Shown: in pieces, positions 50,843-59,815 of the stretch
Numbering within the stretch: the stretch's first letter is position 1
Layout: every line of letters starts with the position of its first letter
Source: Candidatus Competibacteraceae bacterium
Lineage (GTDB): Bacteria > Pseudomonadota > Gammaproteobacteria > Competibacterales > Competibacteraceae
DNA: 64,000 nt
Assembly: GCA_016712625.1 (NCBI GenBank)
Contig: JADJQQ010000030.1
Span: 62,001 to 126,000 of the forward strand
Direction of reading: 5' to 3'
The notes under the pieces: model-generated
Told to the model about the DNA's origin: nothing
The model's input: the letters and a program-made list of their open reading frames with translations, nothing else
Database searches by the model: none
Translations under genes and position numbers: made by a program

Positions 50843-51775
50843 TCAGGCCGGCAAAGTCACGGCTGTCAGCAAGCGCTCGACCAAATCGGCCGCCGACTGC
50901 TCCAGGCTGTCTTCTGCCGGATGAAGGCGATGGCTGACCACGGCTGACAACACGGTTTGCACGTCTTCCGGCAAGACGTGGCCGCGATGGTGCAACAAGG
51001 CCCACGCGCGCGCCGCCCGCAGCAATCCCAAGCCGGCGCGGGGCGACAAACCGCTGCGGAAGCGGTTGGATTGCCGGGAGAAAGTTAGCAGCGCCTGGAC
51101 GTAATCCAGCAGGGGTGGGGCGACGTGAATACTGCTCACGCGCGCTTGCGCTTCATGCAACTGCTCAGGGGCCATGGCGACGGGGAGCCGCGCCAGCAAA
51201 TCCCGCCGATCTTCGCCCTCCAGCAAGGCCCGCTCGGCCTGCACATCGGGATAGCCAAGTTCGATCCGCATCAGGAAGCGGTCCAATTGCGATTCAGGTA
51301 GCGGGAAGGTGCCGATCTGATAAGCGGGATTTTGAGTCGCGATCACGAAGAACGGTTCCGGCAACGGCCGGGTTTCGCCCTCAATGGTCACTTGGCCCTC
51401 TTCCATGGCTTCCAGCAACGCGCTTTGGGTTTTGGGGGTTGCGCGATTGATTTCGTCGGCCAAAATCAATTGGGCGAAAATGGGGCCGGGATGGAACACA
51501 AAAGTTTCGCGCTGGCGTTCGTAGACCGCCGCGCCAAGAATATCCGCCGGCAGCAAGTCGCTGGTGAACTGGATGCGCTGGTAGTGCAAGCCCAGACTAT
51601 GGGCCAGGGCGTGGGCCAGCGTTGTCTTGCCCATACCCGGCAGATCCTCGATCAACAAATGACCGCGCGCCAACAAACAGGTTAGGGCCAAACGAATGGC
51701 GCGCTCCTTGCCCAAGATGATCGAACCGACTTGGCGGATCGCCAGATCCAAGCCGTTTTCCAAAACAGCGCCCAT
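50843..51775 (-). CDS. MoxR-family AAA+ ATPase
   Basis: 310 residues. Walker A is in LLIEDLPGMGKTTLAHAL, Walker B in LILADEINRATPKTQ, sensor 1 in FFVIATQNPAYQIG and the arginine finger region in PESQLDRFLMRIELG. A helical lid with GLSPRAGLGLLRAARAWA completes it. MoxR ATPases act as chaperones for VWA or DUF58 partners during assembly of metalloenzymes or envelope proteins. First gene of the MoxR-DUF58-TgpA operon, starting 1 base before the gamma carbonic anhydrase gene's stop. Confidence 0.95.
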   Translation of the reverse strand: MGAVLENGLDLAIRQVGSIILGKERAIRLALTCLLARGHLLIEDLPGMGKTTLAHALAHSLGLHYQRIQFTSDLLPADILGAAVYERQRETFVFHPGPIFAQLILADEINRATPKTQSALLEAMEEGQVTIEGETRPLPEPFFVIATQNPAYQIGTFPLPESQLDRFLMRIELGYPDVQAERALLEGEDRRDLLARLPVAMAPEQLHEAQARVSSIHVAPPLLDYVQALLTFSRQSNRFRSGLSPRAGLGLLRAARAWALLHHRGHVLPEDVQTVLSAVVSHRLHPAEDSLEQSAADLVERLLTAVTLPA

Positions 51776-51776
51776 C

Positions 51777-52301
51777 TCAATCCTGCCGCCGCAGGTCGTG
51801 TTTGAAGCGCTTAAAATTCTCCACGTAACGGCCGGCGGTCTGCCGCAAACGCTCGATTTCCGGTTCCGACAAGGAACGGACGATCTTGCCAGGCGACCCC
51901 ATGACGAGCGAACCGTCCGGAATGACCTTGCCTTCCGGGATCAAGCTATTGGCGCCGATCAGGCAATTCTTGCCGATCACCGCCCGATTCATAATCAAGC
52001 TCTTGATGCCGATCAGGCTATTGTCGCCGACGATGCAACCATGCAGCATGGCCAGATGGCCGACGGTGACATCGCGACCGAGCGTGAGCGGAATACCGGG
52101 GTCGGTATGTAAGACGGAGCCATCCTGAACGTTGGTGTTTTCGCCGATGGTGATCACGTCATTATCGCCGCGCACCACGACGTTGAACCAGATACTGGCA
52201 TTCTGCTTCAGCACCACCGAGCCGATGACAGTGGCGTTATCCGCAACGAACCAGTCTTCACCGTGAAATTCGACCTTGCGGTCGCCGAGGGAATAGATCA
52301 C
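51777..52301 (-). CDS. Gamma-carbonic-anhydrase family protein
   Basis: 174 residues of left-handed beta-helix hexapeptide turns (NATVIGSVVLKQNASIWFNV, VRGDNDVITIGENTNVQDGS). The three zinc/iron-ligand His positions are in GSVLHTDPG, VTVGHLAMLHGCIVGD. Family members (YrdA/CaiE-like) include active CO2 hydratases, but many are of unknown activity. It directly precedes the MoxR gene with one base between. Confidence 0.92.
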   Translation of the reverse strand: MIYSLGDRKVEFHGEDWFVADNATVIGSVVLKQNASIWFNVVVRGDNDVITIGENTNVQDGSVLHTDPGIPLTLGRDVTVGHLAMLHGCIVGDNSLIGIKSLIMNRAVIGKNCLIGANSLIPEGKVIPDGSLVMGSPGKIVRSLSEPEIERLRQTAGRYVENFKRFKHDLRRQD

Positions 52302-52384
52302 CGCTTCCTCCTGCCAAAGAACTTTCTCGTCAAAGCATCATTATAACCGAGATCGAGCGCAAGGAGGGGTAAACAACAGCAAAA

Positions 52385-52409
52385 GTCAGCGGATAAAAAA
52401 GCCGCTGAC
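52385..52409 (-). terminator. Likely terminator of the Cache-protein gene
   Basis: GTCAGCGG (52385-52392) pairs with CCGCTGAC (52402-52409) around a loop containing a T-run on the minus strand, followed there by TTTT. It is positioned 70 bases after the minus-strand gene ending at 52479. The U-tract is short. Confidence 0.55.
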
Positions 52410-52478
52410 TGTCAACTCGCCGTGCTTCTACCGGGCTTGGGAACCCAGTGAGCATCCGAAGCACGGCGATCGGGAAGG

Positions 52479-52979
52479 TTACTTCGTCTTGCCCTCCAAG
52501 GTAGCCAGCGGGGTATCGTCATAAACGCCCGCGCCAACAGCGTAGCTTCCAGCCGGCAGAACGTAGCTGACTTTGCGGAAATTGCCCTCGGCGCCGGGCT
52601 TGGTCCACATATACTCGACCCAACCGCCCTTGGCGCCTTTGCCGCCAGCCGCGCAAAGCGCATTTCCCAGATCCTTGCCATCTTTAGCTTTGAGATCGGC
52701 CAGCTTCATCCCCTTGACCTTATCATTCGGATGGGCCGACATCATGCCTGTCTTGCAATCCATCACAAAGACATACGTATCCTTCCAAGCCCATTTGCCC
52801 TTGGGATCGTTATAGGCAGCCAAAGCAGCCTCGCCGTGAGCGGCGACATCGGCAGCGGATTCTTTGACCTTGGCGATCACTTCGTCGGCTGTCGCGGCAT
52901 CAGCAGCCCAAGCACTGGCGGAAAGCCCCATGGCGCAGAAGGCGGCCACACCCAACGCGATTTTCTTGTTCATCTCCAT
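52479..52979 (-). CDS. Periplasmic single-Cache-domain protein
   Basis: ATG 52979 is chosen because GAGGAG lies 4 bases before it; ATG 52973 is 2 codons later. A signal peptide (core ALGVAAFCAMGLSASAWAAD) is followed by a Cache_2-type domain: TYVFVMDCKTGMMSAHPND, GWVEYMWTKPG and SYAVGAGVYDDTPLATLEG. The pattern of strand, loop with HP, and W-x-x-x-GVYDD is shared with the sensor domains of the histidine kinase at 57729-59683. Free-standing Cache proteins may be binding proteins for small carboxylates; no transporter is adjacent. Confidence 0.85.
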   Translation of the reverse strand: MEMNKKIALGVAAFCAMGLSASAWAADAATADEVIAKVKESAADVAAHGEAALAAYNDPKGKWAWKDTYVFVMDCKTGMMSAHPNDKVKGMKLADLKAKDGKDLGNALCAAGGKGAKGGWVEYMWTKPGAEGNFRKVSYVLPAGSYAVGAGVYDDTPLATLEGKTK

Positions 52980-53122
52980 CTTTCTCCTCAAATGTATTGG
53001 GTTGTTTGGATATGCAGTACGCCGTCGCCGGAAAAGCGACGTGTCTTAACACTAGACGCTGTAAGGAGCAGTGACAAGGTATGGCATGATATTTGTGCGT
53101 CTTTCCGGCAACCGCTGAATCA

Positions 53123-53860
53123 CTAATTGCTCAGATCCCCCCATAGCGTTTGCGCCGCCGCCACCGCCACGAGGCCGGCGGTTTCAGTCCGCAGGATGCG
53201 CGGTCCAAGCCGGATAGCGGTAAATCCAACCGCGCGGGCCTGGGCGATTTCGGCGGCGTTCAGGCCACCCTCTGGGCCAATCAACAGCGTCACGCGCTTT
53301 GCTGGCGCGGCCAGCGCCGCCAATCCTCGCTCAGCCTGGGGATCGAGCAGCAACCGCAATCCAGCTTCCATCGCTTGCCCCAACCATGCCGTCAACGCCA
53401 GCGGCCGTCGCAGTTCCGGCAATCGATTTTGCCCGCATTGCTCACACGCGCCGATGACGATCCCTTCCCAGTGCCGGACTTTGCGCAACAGGCGCTCGCC
53501 GCTCAAATCAACGCCGCCCCGTTCGGTAAACAAGGGTTGAATAGCGTTGACCCCTAACTCCACTGCTTTCTGCACGGTGTAATCCATCTTGTCGCCGCGC
53601 GAGATGCCTTGGGCCAAGACGATCCGTAAAGCAGATTCGGCTTCACTAGGCAAGGCTTCCAAGACCTCTGTCCAAGCCTCTCGCTTGCCGACCTCCCTTA
53701 GCGTCGCCGCGAACGCATTCCCTTTACCGTCGAACAACACCAAAGCGGCGCCGGCCTTCAAGCGCAACACCCGCACGGCATGGCCGAAAGCATTGTCGTC
53801 GAGCAGTACGGTCGCGCCGACTGTCAGTGGCAAAGGCAGATAGATTCGAGGAATACGCAT
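53123..53860 (-). CDS. rsmE: 16S rRNA (uracil1498-N3)-methyltransferase
   Basis: 245 residues: an N-terminal PUA-like domain (DNAFGHAVRVLRLKAGAALV) and a SPOUT knot with RVTLLIGPEGGLNAAEIAQA and IRLGPRILRTETAGLVAVAA, the SAM-binding trefoil. It methylates U1498 in the decoding site of 16S rRNA. It stands alone with no clear operon partner. Confidence 0.95.
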   Translation of the reverse strand: MRIPRIYLPLPLTVGATVLLDDNAFGHAVRVLRLKAGAALVLFDGKGNAFAATLREVGKREAWTEVLEALPSEAESALRIVLAQGISRGDKMDYTVQKAVELGVNAIQPLFTERGGVDLSGERLLRKVRHWEGIVIGACEQCGQNRLPELRRPLALTAWLGQAMEAGLRLLLDPQAERGLAALAAPAKRVTLLIGPEGGLNAAEIAQARAVGFTAIRLGPRILRTETAGLVAVAAAQTLWGDLSN

Positions 53861-53915
53861 TGACTCTCAATTTAACCGGGCAGACATCCTTCACTCATCC
53901 ATTTACAACAAAACA

Positions 53916-53938
53916 AAGGCCCCGCCAAGCGGGGCCTT
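53916..53938. terminator. Rho-independent terminator after the OFA transporter gene
   Basis: AAGGCCCCGC (53916-53925) pairs with GCGGGGCCTT (53929-53938), 10 bp with a 3-base loop. Read on the minus strand it is followed by TGTTTTGTTG. It stands 37 bases after the MFS gene stop. Confidence 0.75.
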
Positions 53939-53974
53939 GTCCAAGCTGGAAACCGATGCGAAGGAGCGTTAGGA

Positions 53975-55318
53975 TCAGGCCGCCTGCTCCAGCGCCGGTT
54001 GCAGGGTTGCTTGAGTGGTTTCCGCGTCACGCCGCGCCAGTTCTTCATTGACCTTGGCGGTGACCATGCCTTGGAACAGATCCCGCAGCATCATGATCAC
54101 CGCGCCAACCGAGAGCAGGATACCCGCCACGCCGAAGGAGAGAGCGAAATCGCCGGTCGTCGCTTTCATCATCTCGGAGGCCCGGCCCAGCACGAAGCCA
54201 CCCATGCCCCACGCGGTCATCAACAGGCCGTAGTTGATGCCGAAGTTTTTCAGGCCCCAATAATCCTTGGTGATGGCCGGGAACAGCGCCAGATTGGTGC
54301 CGTAGTTGAAGCCGATCAGCGTGGCGATGATGACGATCAGCGCGGCGCTGGTGTGTTCGGCGGTCACGACCGGAATGGCGACGAACATCAGGATGGCTTG
54401 GAACATCAGCATCAGCGAGAGCGTCAGGGTGCGGCCGATCCGATCCGACAGCAAACCGGCGACGATGCGACCGCCCGCATTACCCACCGCCATGATGACC
54501 ACCGCCAGGAACGCCAGTTCACCCATGCTCTGCTTGGCCATGCCCGCAATACTGCCGATCACCATCAAGCCCGCGCCCGCGCCGATGAAGAACACCACCC
54601 ACAGCACATAGAACGCGCCGGTTTTCATGACTTGCGAAGGAGTCAGATCCTTGGGCTTGGCGATGGGCACCACTTTAGCGGTCTGCGCGCCGGCGGGAAC
54701 GGCGCCCACCGGTTGATAGCCCGCCGGAGGATTCCGCAGCAGCAAGGAGAACAAGCCCACCACCAGGGCGAACATCACGCTCAAGCACAGCATCGTCCAT
54801 TGCAAGCCGCCGTTCTTCATCAAATAGGTGGCTAGCGGCGCAATATAGACTGGGGCCAACCCGAAGCCTGACACCACGATACCGGCGATCAACCCGGTCT
54901 TGGCCGGCGGAAACCACTTCAACGCGGGCGGCGTGGCGGATGAATAACCAAATCCCAATCCCATGCCAACCAGCACGCCGAAGCCCAGCACCCACATCCA
55001 ATAACTGGTGGTCAACGACAGCAGCAGAAAACCCGCCGCCACGAGGAAACCGCCGATCATCGCGGTGAATTTAGGCCCCAACCGATCTTGGCACTTGCCG
55101 CCGAGCGTCATCGAAAACGCAAATACCAAACAGCACACGGCATAAGGATCATTGATCGACGCCAAATCCCATTGGAAAGCGCCTTCCCCGCCCTGCTTAA
55201 TCGATTCGGCAATCGCGCCTTTGAATACGCTCCAGGCATACAGGACGCCGAGCGCCAAATTGATTCCGGTACCGGCCAATACGACCGACCAACCTCTACT
55301 TTGCGGAGAAATAGCCAT
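53975..55318 (-). CDS. OFA-family MFS transporter (oxalate/formate antiporter type)
   Basis: ATG 55318 has AAGGAG upstream, and the product is 447 residues with 12 membrane spans. Family wording includes GWSVVLAGTGINLALGVLYA in span 1, SMTLGGKCQDRLGPKFTAM after span 2, VLVGMGLGFGYSSATPPALK and KWFPPAKTGLIAGIVVSGFG. OFA proteins move small carboxylates such as oxalate, formate, lactate or pyruvate; the substrate here is not decided. It lies 12 bases after a HisKA-only gene and behind a strong sigma-54 promoter, and an NtrC-type regulator is encoded next door. Confidence 0.9.
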   Translation of the reverse strand: MAISPQSRGWSVVLAGTGINLALGVLYAWSVFKGAIAESIKQGGEGAFQWDLASINDPYAVCCLVFAFSMTLGGKCQDRLGPKFTAMIGGFLVAAGFLLLSLTTSYWMWVLGFGVLVGMGLGFGYSSATPPALKWFPPAKTGLIAGIVVSGFGLAPVYIAPLATYLMKNGGLQWTMLCLSVMFALVVGLFSLLLRNPPAGYQPVGAVPAGAQTAKVVPIAKPKDLTPSQVMKTGAFYVLWVVFFIGAGAGLMVIGSIAGMAKQSMGELAFLAVVIMAVGNAGGRIVAGLLSDRIGRTLTLSLMLMFQAILMFVAIPVVTAEHTSAALIVIIATLIGFNYGTNLALFPAITKDYWGLKNFGINYGLLMTAWGMGGFVLGRASEMMKATTGDFALSFGVAGILLSVGAVIMMLRDLFQGMVTAKVNEELARRDAETTQATLQPALEQAA

Positions 55319-55330
55319 CACTAAGGCTCC

Positions 55331-55855
55331 TTATGTGGTGCTTGATATAACGTCAGTGGTGAGAAGAGAGGAGCTGTCACTGCTGGATTCTTTAGCGGCC
55401 GGTTCTATAGCGCGGGTTCCGGTTCTGCCGAAGAGCCGATCCATGGCTCGCCCGAGACGGGCCGTTTCATCCTGAATGATTTGCAGAAAACGTTGCCGCG
55501 CTTCTGGGTCCTCGACCGGATAATTGAGCAGGATTTCGGTGAACGAGCGAATACTGGTCAATGGCGTCCGTATTTCGTGATTCAATACGGTGATCACATC
55601 GCGGTCAAATTGCAGCGGAAACAGCAAGCCACCGCTGGGTATTTCGGTAGCGCTGGCGGCCAAGGAAGGGACCGACTCGCCCCCGCTCTCGCGGAGGCGG
55701 CGGTTGCTCAATTCCTGATAATTGGCGCAGTCTTCATAATGAGAGGTGCAACGCCGAACGATGACTTCCACGTGATAGGGAGAGATATAGCCAGCGCCCA
55801 CATCGCATTGGTCGATTCCTTGCCCGTAAAAGGGGCAAACTCGCTGGCAATTCAT
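55331..55855 (-). CDS. HisKA-domain protein lacking the ATPase domain, with Cys-rich N-terminus
   Basis: The start at ATG 55855 (174 residues) is fixed by the sigma-54 promoter: an earlier in-frame codon at 55903 would lie inside its -12 element. Residues ~1-45 carry five cysteines (MNCQRVCPFYGQGIDQCDVG, then RRCTSHYEDCANY). A helical dimerisation domain with an H-box follows, DVITVLNHEIRTPLTSIRSF, continuing DPEARQRFLQIIQDETARLG. There is no HATPase_c domain (no N, G1 or G2 boxes), so it cannot phosphorylate itself. It may serve as a phosphorelay or dimer partner, or be a truncated kinase. It heads the operon with the OFA transporter. Confidence 0.75.
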   Translation of the reverse strand: MNCQRVCPFYGQGIDQCDVGAGYISPYHVEVIVRRCTSHYEDCANYQELSNRRLRESGGESVPSLAASATEIPSGGLLFPLQFDRDVITVLNHEIRTPLTSIRSFTEILLNYPVEDPEARQRFLQIIQDETARLGRAMDRLFGRTGTRAIEPAAKESSSDSSSLLTTDVISSTT

Positions 55856-55897
55856 CTCCGCCTGACTCCTTATTTGTTCGCTTTTGTGATTTCTAAA

Positions 55898-55915
55898 GAG
55901 CAAGCGCTATGCCAA
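55898..55915 (-). promoter_or_regulatory. Sigma-54 promoter of the HisKA/OFA-transporter operon
   Basis: The minus strand reads TTGGCATAGCGCTTGCTC, matching the consensus YTGGCACGNNNNTTGCW at all but two positions, with the required 10 bases between GG and GC. Transcription would start near 55888, giving a ~33-base leader before ATG 55855. The sigma-54-dependent regulator encoded at 56365-57729 is the obvious activator candidate. Confidence 0.75.
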
Positions 55916-56364
55916 GGGTTAAAACCGCGAACAGAAAGAAAAATCCATTTATTTTTTAATAGCTTATGAAAAAGAAAGGCCGAGATTGTCGAACAGGCGG
56001 TTGCAGCGATGCGAATGAAAAAGTCAACGCCGCGGGATCAGCCGATGCGGCCAAGCCGCTTGGGTTTACTAAAGATTTTTATTTTCAAGAGCTTGCTTCG
56101 GAACGGCAGGCTCATTCGCAGGTTTGCGGCGACTCATTCGCACCATTGCTAAAAACCTTCCAGGGCGCTTGGGGATTGGGGCGGTAACTGCTGAACGGTC
56201 AGAACACTCAGGGCTTATACGAAAACTCTCTCTTCCTGAGGGGCGAGGGCGAGGGGCGAAGGCTGATTTTCAATAGCGCAACACCCTGCCCCGCTTCCCC
56301 AGGGAGAGGGAATACGGATTTCATAAACGCTCTTTGATGAGGGATTTTTTTCGTATGCAGGTTC
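55916..56364. other. Intergenic region holding presumed activator sites
   Basis: About 450 bases between the sigma-54 promoter and the regulator gene stop. The first part is AT-rich. The part at 56218-56310 contains C/G-rich tracts (GAGGGGCGAGGGCGAGGGG and a partly complementary CCCTGCCCC...GGGAGAGGG) of the kind found in intergenic repeat elements. No convincing enhancer palindrome was found by eye. The short ORF at 55966 has no support. Confidence 0.4.
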
Positions 56365-57729
56365 TTAGCGCAAGCCGTATTTTTTGATCTTGCGGTAAAC
56401 GGTGGCGACGTTCATGCCTGACTGGTGGGCGATTTCTTCGATATTGCCGCCGGTGGCCAACAACAGCCGGTTCAAATAGTCGCTTTCAAAACGCGCCAAC
56501 GCCGTGGCGTAATCCGATTCGTTAGCCGGGGAATCGGCCAATGGCTGCTTTTCCGGCAAATCAATCAGCTGAGCGACCACCTCCAGGCCTATGTAGTCGC
56601 TGCTGTCGATGGCCATTGCCGCCTGCACCACATTGCTCAATTGGCGGATGTTGCCCGGCCAATCGTAGTCCATCATCGCCTCGATGGCCTCGCGGCTAAA
56701 ACCCTTCACCTGTGTTTCAAAGCGCTTGTTCTGCTCCTTGACGAAATGCGCCACCAGCAACGGAATATCGGACTGGCGTTCCCGCAACGGTGGCAAGCGC
56801 AATTGCACCACGTTCAACCGGTAGAACAGATCTTCCCGAAACGAACCGTTTTGCACGGCGTTTTGCAAGTTGACGTTGGTCGCCGACAGCACCCGCACGT
56901 CGACCTTGATCGGCGTGGTATCCCCCACCCGATAAAATTCCTGCTCCTGCAAAAACCGCAACAAGGTCTTTTGCACGTTCAGCGGCAAGGTGCCAACTTC
57001 ATCAAGAAACAGAGTGCCACCGTCGGCAGTCTCGACCAAGCCCTTATGATCGCGGTCCGCGCCGGTGAAAGCACCCTTGCGGTGGCCGAACAGCTCGCTT
57101 TCCAGCAAGGTTTCCGGGATCGCCCCGCAATTGATCGCGACAAATTTGCCATTTTTGCGCTTGGAGAAATGGCGAATAGCCCGCGCCACCAATTCCTTGC
57201 CGGTGCCAGATTCGCCGCTGATCAATACCGGAATATCGCGGATCGCCACTTTGCGAGCGGTTTCCAACAAGTTCAGCAAGTGCGGCGAATTGCCGACGAT
57301 GGAGCCTTGCCAAGCCGCCAATTCTTCCCGCAGTTCGCGGTTTTCCTTGATCAGCTCGGTTTGTCGCAGCGCGTTGCGCAGCCGCGACAGCAATTCCTCC
57401 GGCTCAAACGGCTTGGTCAACATGTCGTAAGCGCCCTTGCGCAGCGCTTGGAGCGACAAGTCGACCGTGGCGTGCGCGGTGATCATGATAACCGGCAGCA
57501 CCGGATCGAGCTGTTTGACTTTTTGCAGCACGTCGAGGCCGCTGATCACCGGCATCTTGATATCGGTGATGACCAGATCGTATTTGCCAGGCCCAAATCC
57601 GGTCATCGCATCCACAGACCGGGTAAACGCGGAAACGGCGTACTCCTGATCCAACAGGATCGCCTCGACCATCTGGCAAACGGCCTCGTCGTTGTCGATC
57701 AACAAAATGTGCTTTGCGCCGCTCGCCAT
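56365..57729 (-). CDS. NtrC-type sigma-54-dependent response regulator
   Basis: 454 residues. The receiver domain (1-120) has phospho-acceptor Asp in DLVITDIKMPVISG and the switch Lys in MLTKPFEPEELL. The AAA+ domain has Walker A ISGESGTGKELVARAI, the sigma-54 contact loop HRKGAFTGADRDH, Walker B GGTLFLDEVGTLP and the arginine region in REDLFYRLNVVQLRLPPLRE. A Fis-type HTH ends the protein (EEIAHQSGMNVATVYRKIKK). It overlaps the kinase stop (TGATG), so kinase and regulator are coupled. It probably activates the sigma-54 promoter upstream of the OFA transporter operon. Confidence 0.95.
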   Translation of the reverse strand: MASGAKHILLIDNDEAVCQMVEAILLDQEYAVSAFTRSVDAMTGFGPGKYDLVITDIKMPVISGLDVLQKVKQLDPVLPVIMITAHATVDLSLQALRKGAYDMLTKPFEPEELLSRLRNALRQTELIKENRELREELAAWQGSIVGNSPHLLNLLETARKVAIRDIPVLISGESGTGKELVARAIRHFSKRKNGKFVAINCGAIPETLLESELFGHRKGAFTGADRDHKGLVETADGGTLFLDEVGTLPLNVQKTLLRFLQEQEFYRVGDTTPIKVDVRVLSATNVNLQNAVQNGSFREDLFYRLNVVQLRLPPLRERQSDIPLLVAHFVKEQNKRFETQVKGFSREAIEAMMDYDWPGNIRQLSNVVQAAMAIDSSDYIGLEVVAQLIDLPEKQPLADSPANESDYATALARFESDYLNRLLLATGGNIEEIAHQSGMNVATVYRKIKKYGLR

Positions 57730-59683
57730 CAGGCCGACTCCGCCTGGCTGGGCAGGCTGACGGTCACGGTGGTGCCTTGCCCGATAGTGCTGGCAACTTC
57801 TAGCTTACCACCATGCTGTTCGACGATGGTCTTGGTGATCGCCAAGCCAAGCCCGGTGCCGCGCGCTTTGGTGGTGAAGAACGGCTCGAAGATTTTTCCA
57901 GATTCTCCGGCGCGATACCGGAACCGGTGTCCTGGAAGGTCATGCTGATCCAGCCCACGTCATTGAGCGTGGTGCCGACCACCAGCTGACCGCCATCCGG
58001 CATCGCGCCCGCCGCGTTGAGCATCAAATTCATCGCCACCTGGCGGATTTGATCGCCGTCTAGCGCAATCGAGGGCAACCGCGGCGCGAAAGCGGTGCTG
58101 ACGGCGATGCCCTCCAGATCGGTATGGTGGGTGGCGAAATCAACGATTTGTGCCAGTAACTCGTTGAGATCAGTCGCTACCCGCACCGGTCTGGGAACGC
58201 GAGCGTAACTCAGTAAATCCTGTACGATGTTCTTACAGCGCTTGCTCTCGCGTTTGATCTGCTGAACGAATTTAAAATGCGGGTCATCGGGGTTCATCTT
58301 GTTTTCGAGATGGGCGGCATAGCCCATGATCACCCCCAACGGATTGTTGATCTCGTGCGCCACTTCCGATGACAGCACGCCGATGGAGGCCATCTTGTTT
58401 TGTTGAGCGAGTGTGCGCTCCAATTCCTTGTTCCGACGCAACACTTCGGTCATCTCGTTAAAATCCGCCGCCAGTTCGCCCAGTTCATCACTGGTGGTCA
58501 CCGGCAGCTTGGTATCGAGCCGGCCTCGCCGCACTTCCCGCACACCCTCGGTCAAGCGGCGAATTGGGTCAGTGAGAAATTTCGAAGCAAAAAACAGAAG
58601 CGTGGCCGCGAACGCGCCAATCAGGAAGGTCAACAAGCCCATGCTCGATAAAATATGTTTGCCAATGAGATTGGCTGGTTCATAGAACTCGTCTTCGTAG
58701 GAACCGACGGCCACGATCCAATCCCACGGCGCAAAATGCTGGTAGCGCACGATCTTCATGCGGGGCGCGGCATCGGTCTGATTTTGCCACGGATAACGAA
58801 TCCAGCCGTTCTTGCGCTCGATCATCTCGCGGATGAAATAGCGGTCCTGCCGATCCCGCTCATCATAGATGTTCTCTCCTTCACGAAAGGGATGAATGGT
58901 CAATTCGCCGCGTTGGGTCATGGCGTAAATATAGCCGGTCGTACCCACTGGCTTGGCCAGGATATTCTTTTTAAGGGCTTGCAAGGCCCGTTGCTCGAAC
59001 GCGGTATCGTCGTAGGCTTCTTCCAGATAACCGCCCGCCGCGACGATCCAATCCCATGGCTGGAAATAGAGATAAGCGACGATTTTATTGCGCGGGCGGC
59101 TTTCGCCGAGGATTTCGTTGCGCCACGGATAGACGCTATAAAGCACTTCACCCGGTTTGGCGGCGAGCGCGCGTTCGCACATCTCTTGAATGAAGCGGCG
59201 GCCCTGCTCGTCCTCGGCGGCATAAATATTCTTGCCTTCCTGAGCGATATGGATGGTGAGATCGCCCTTGGAGGTCATGGCGTAGAGATAGCCGGTTGCG
59301 CCGACGCTGATTGTCTTGAAGGCTTTTCGGGCTTCTTCCTGGGCCGCTTCTAGCGTCTGCCGGCCGTTGGCCTGCTGCTCGTGCTGCGCCTTGATCAAGT
59401 TATGGGCGAACCGCGCCAGCGTCGCCAAATCCTGTTGCACCACGCGGCGTTTGTCTTCCCGATAGACCTCAAACTGCTGATAGTGCGCATTCAGCAAATC
59501 CAAGGTGAATTCGGCCATGTGCTCCAGGTCGCCGCGGGTGACCTGGGTAATGCCCGAATAGGCTTCCCGCTTCGACACATAGCCGACGATGAGGCCGACG
59601 CCAAGCACGGGCAATAGCACCAGCGGCAACACCACCGCCAGCAGCTTGCCACGGATTTTCAGGTCGCGCGGGAAACGGAACAT
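57729..59683 (-). CDS. Double-Cache sensor histidine kinase, C-terminus interrupted by a 1-base deletion
   Basis: A signal/membrane span (KLLAVVLPLVLLPVLGVGLI) precedes two Cache_2-type sensor modules: TGYLYAMTSKGDLTIH...WDWIVAAGGYL and TGYIYAMTQRGELTIH...WDWIVAVGSYEDE. Then come a second span, a HAMP domain, HisKA with SSEVAHEINNPLG, and HATPase_c with DGDQIRQVAMNLMLNAAGAM and FQDTGSGIAPENLEK. There the open frame drifts and stops at 57800. Restoring one T in the T-run 57893-57897 (plus strand) continues as KIFEPFFTTKARGTGLGLAI to ...SLPSQAESA, ending at 57729 and overlapping the regulator start. Double Cache domains of this kind usually bind carboxylates. Confidence 0.9.
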
Positions 59684-59815
59684 GACTGGGCTACAAGATG
59701 ATCCATCATGACTTGTAGTATAACGGTTGATCGTAAATCATCTCTCCCGGCCCCCTTTTTATTAGGTTCGAGCCGCTTATGATAAGCTTTGAAAACCACC
59801 GCCCACCCACCGTCA

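Noticed and set aside
55966..56187. 73-residue ORF between the sigma-54 promoter and regulator gene
   Set aside because: It occupies the presumed enhancer region, has no motif and mixed composition.
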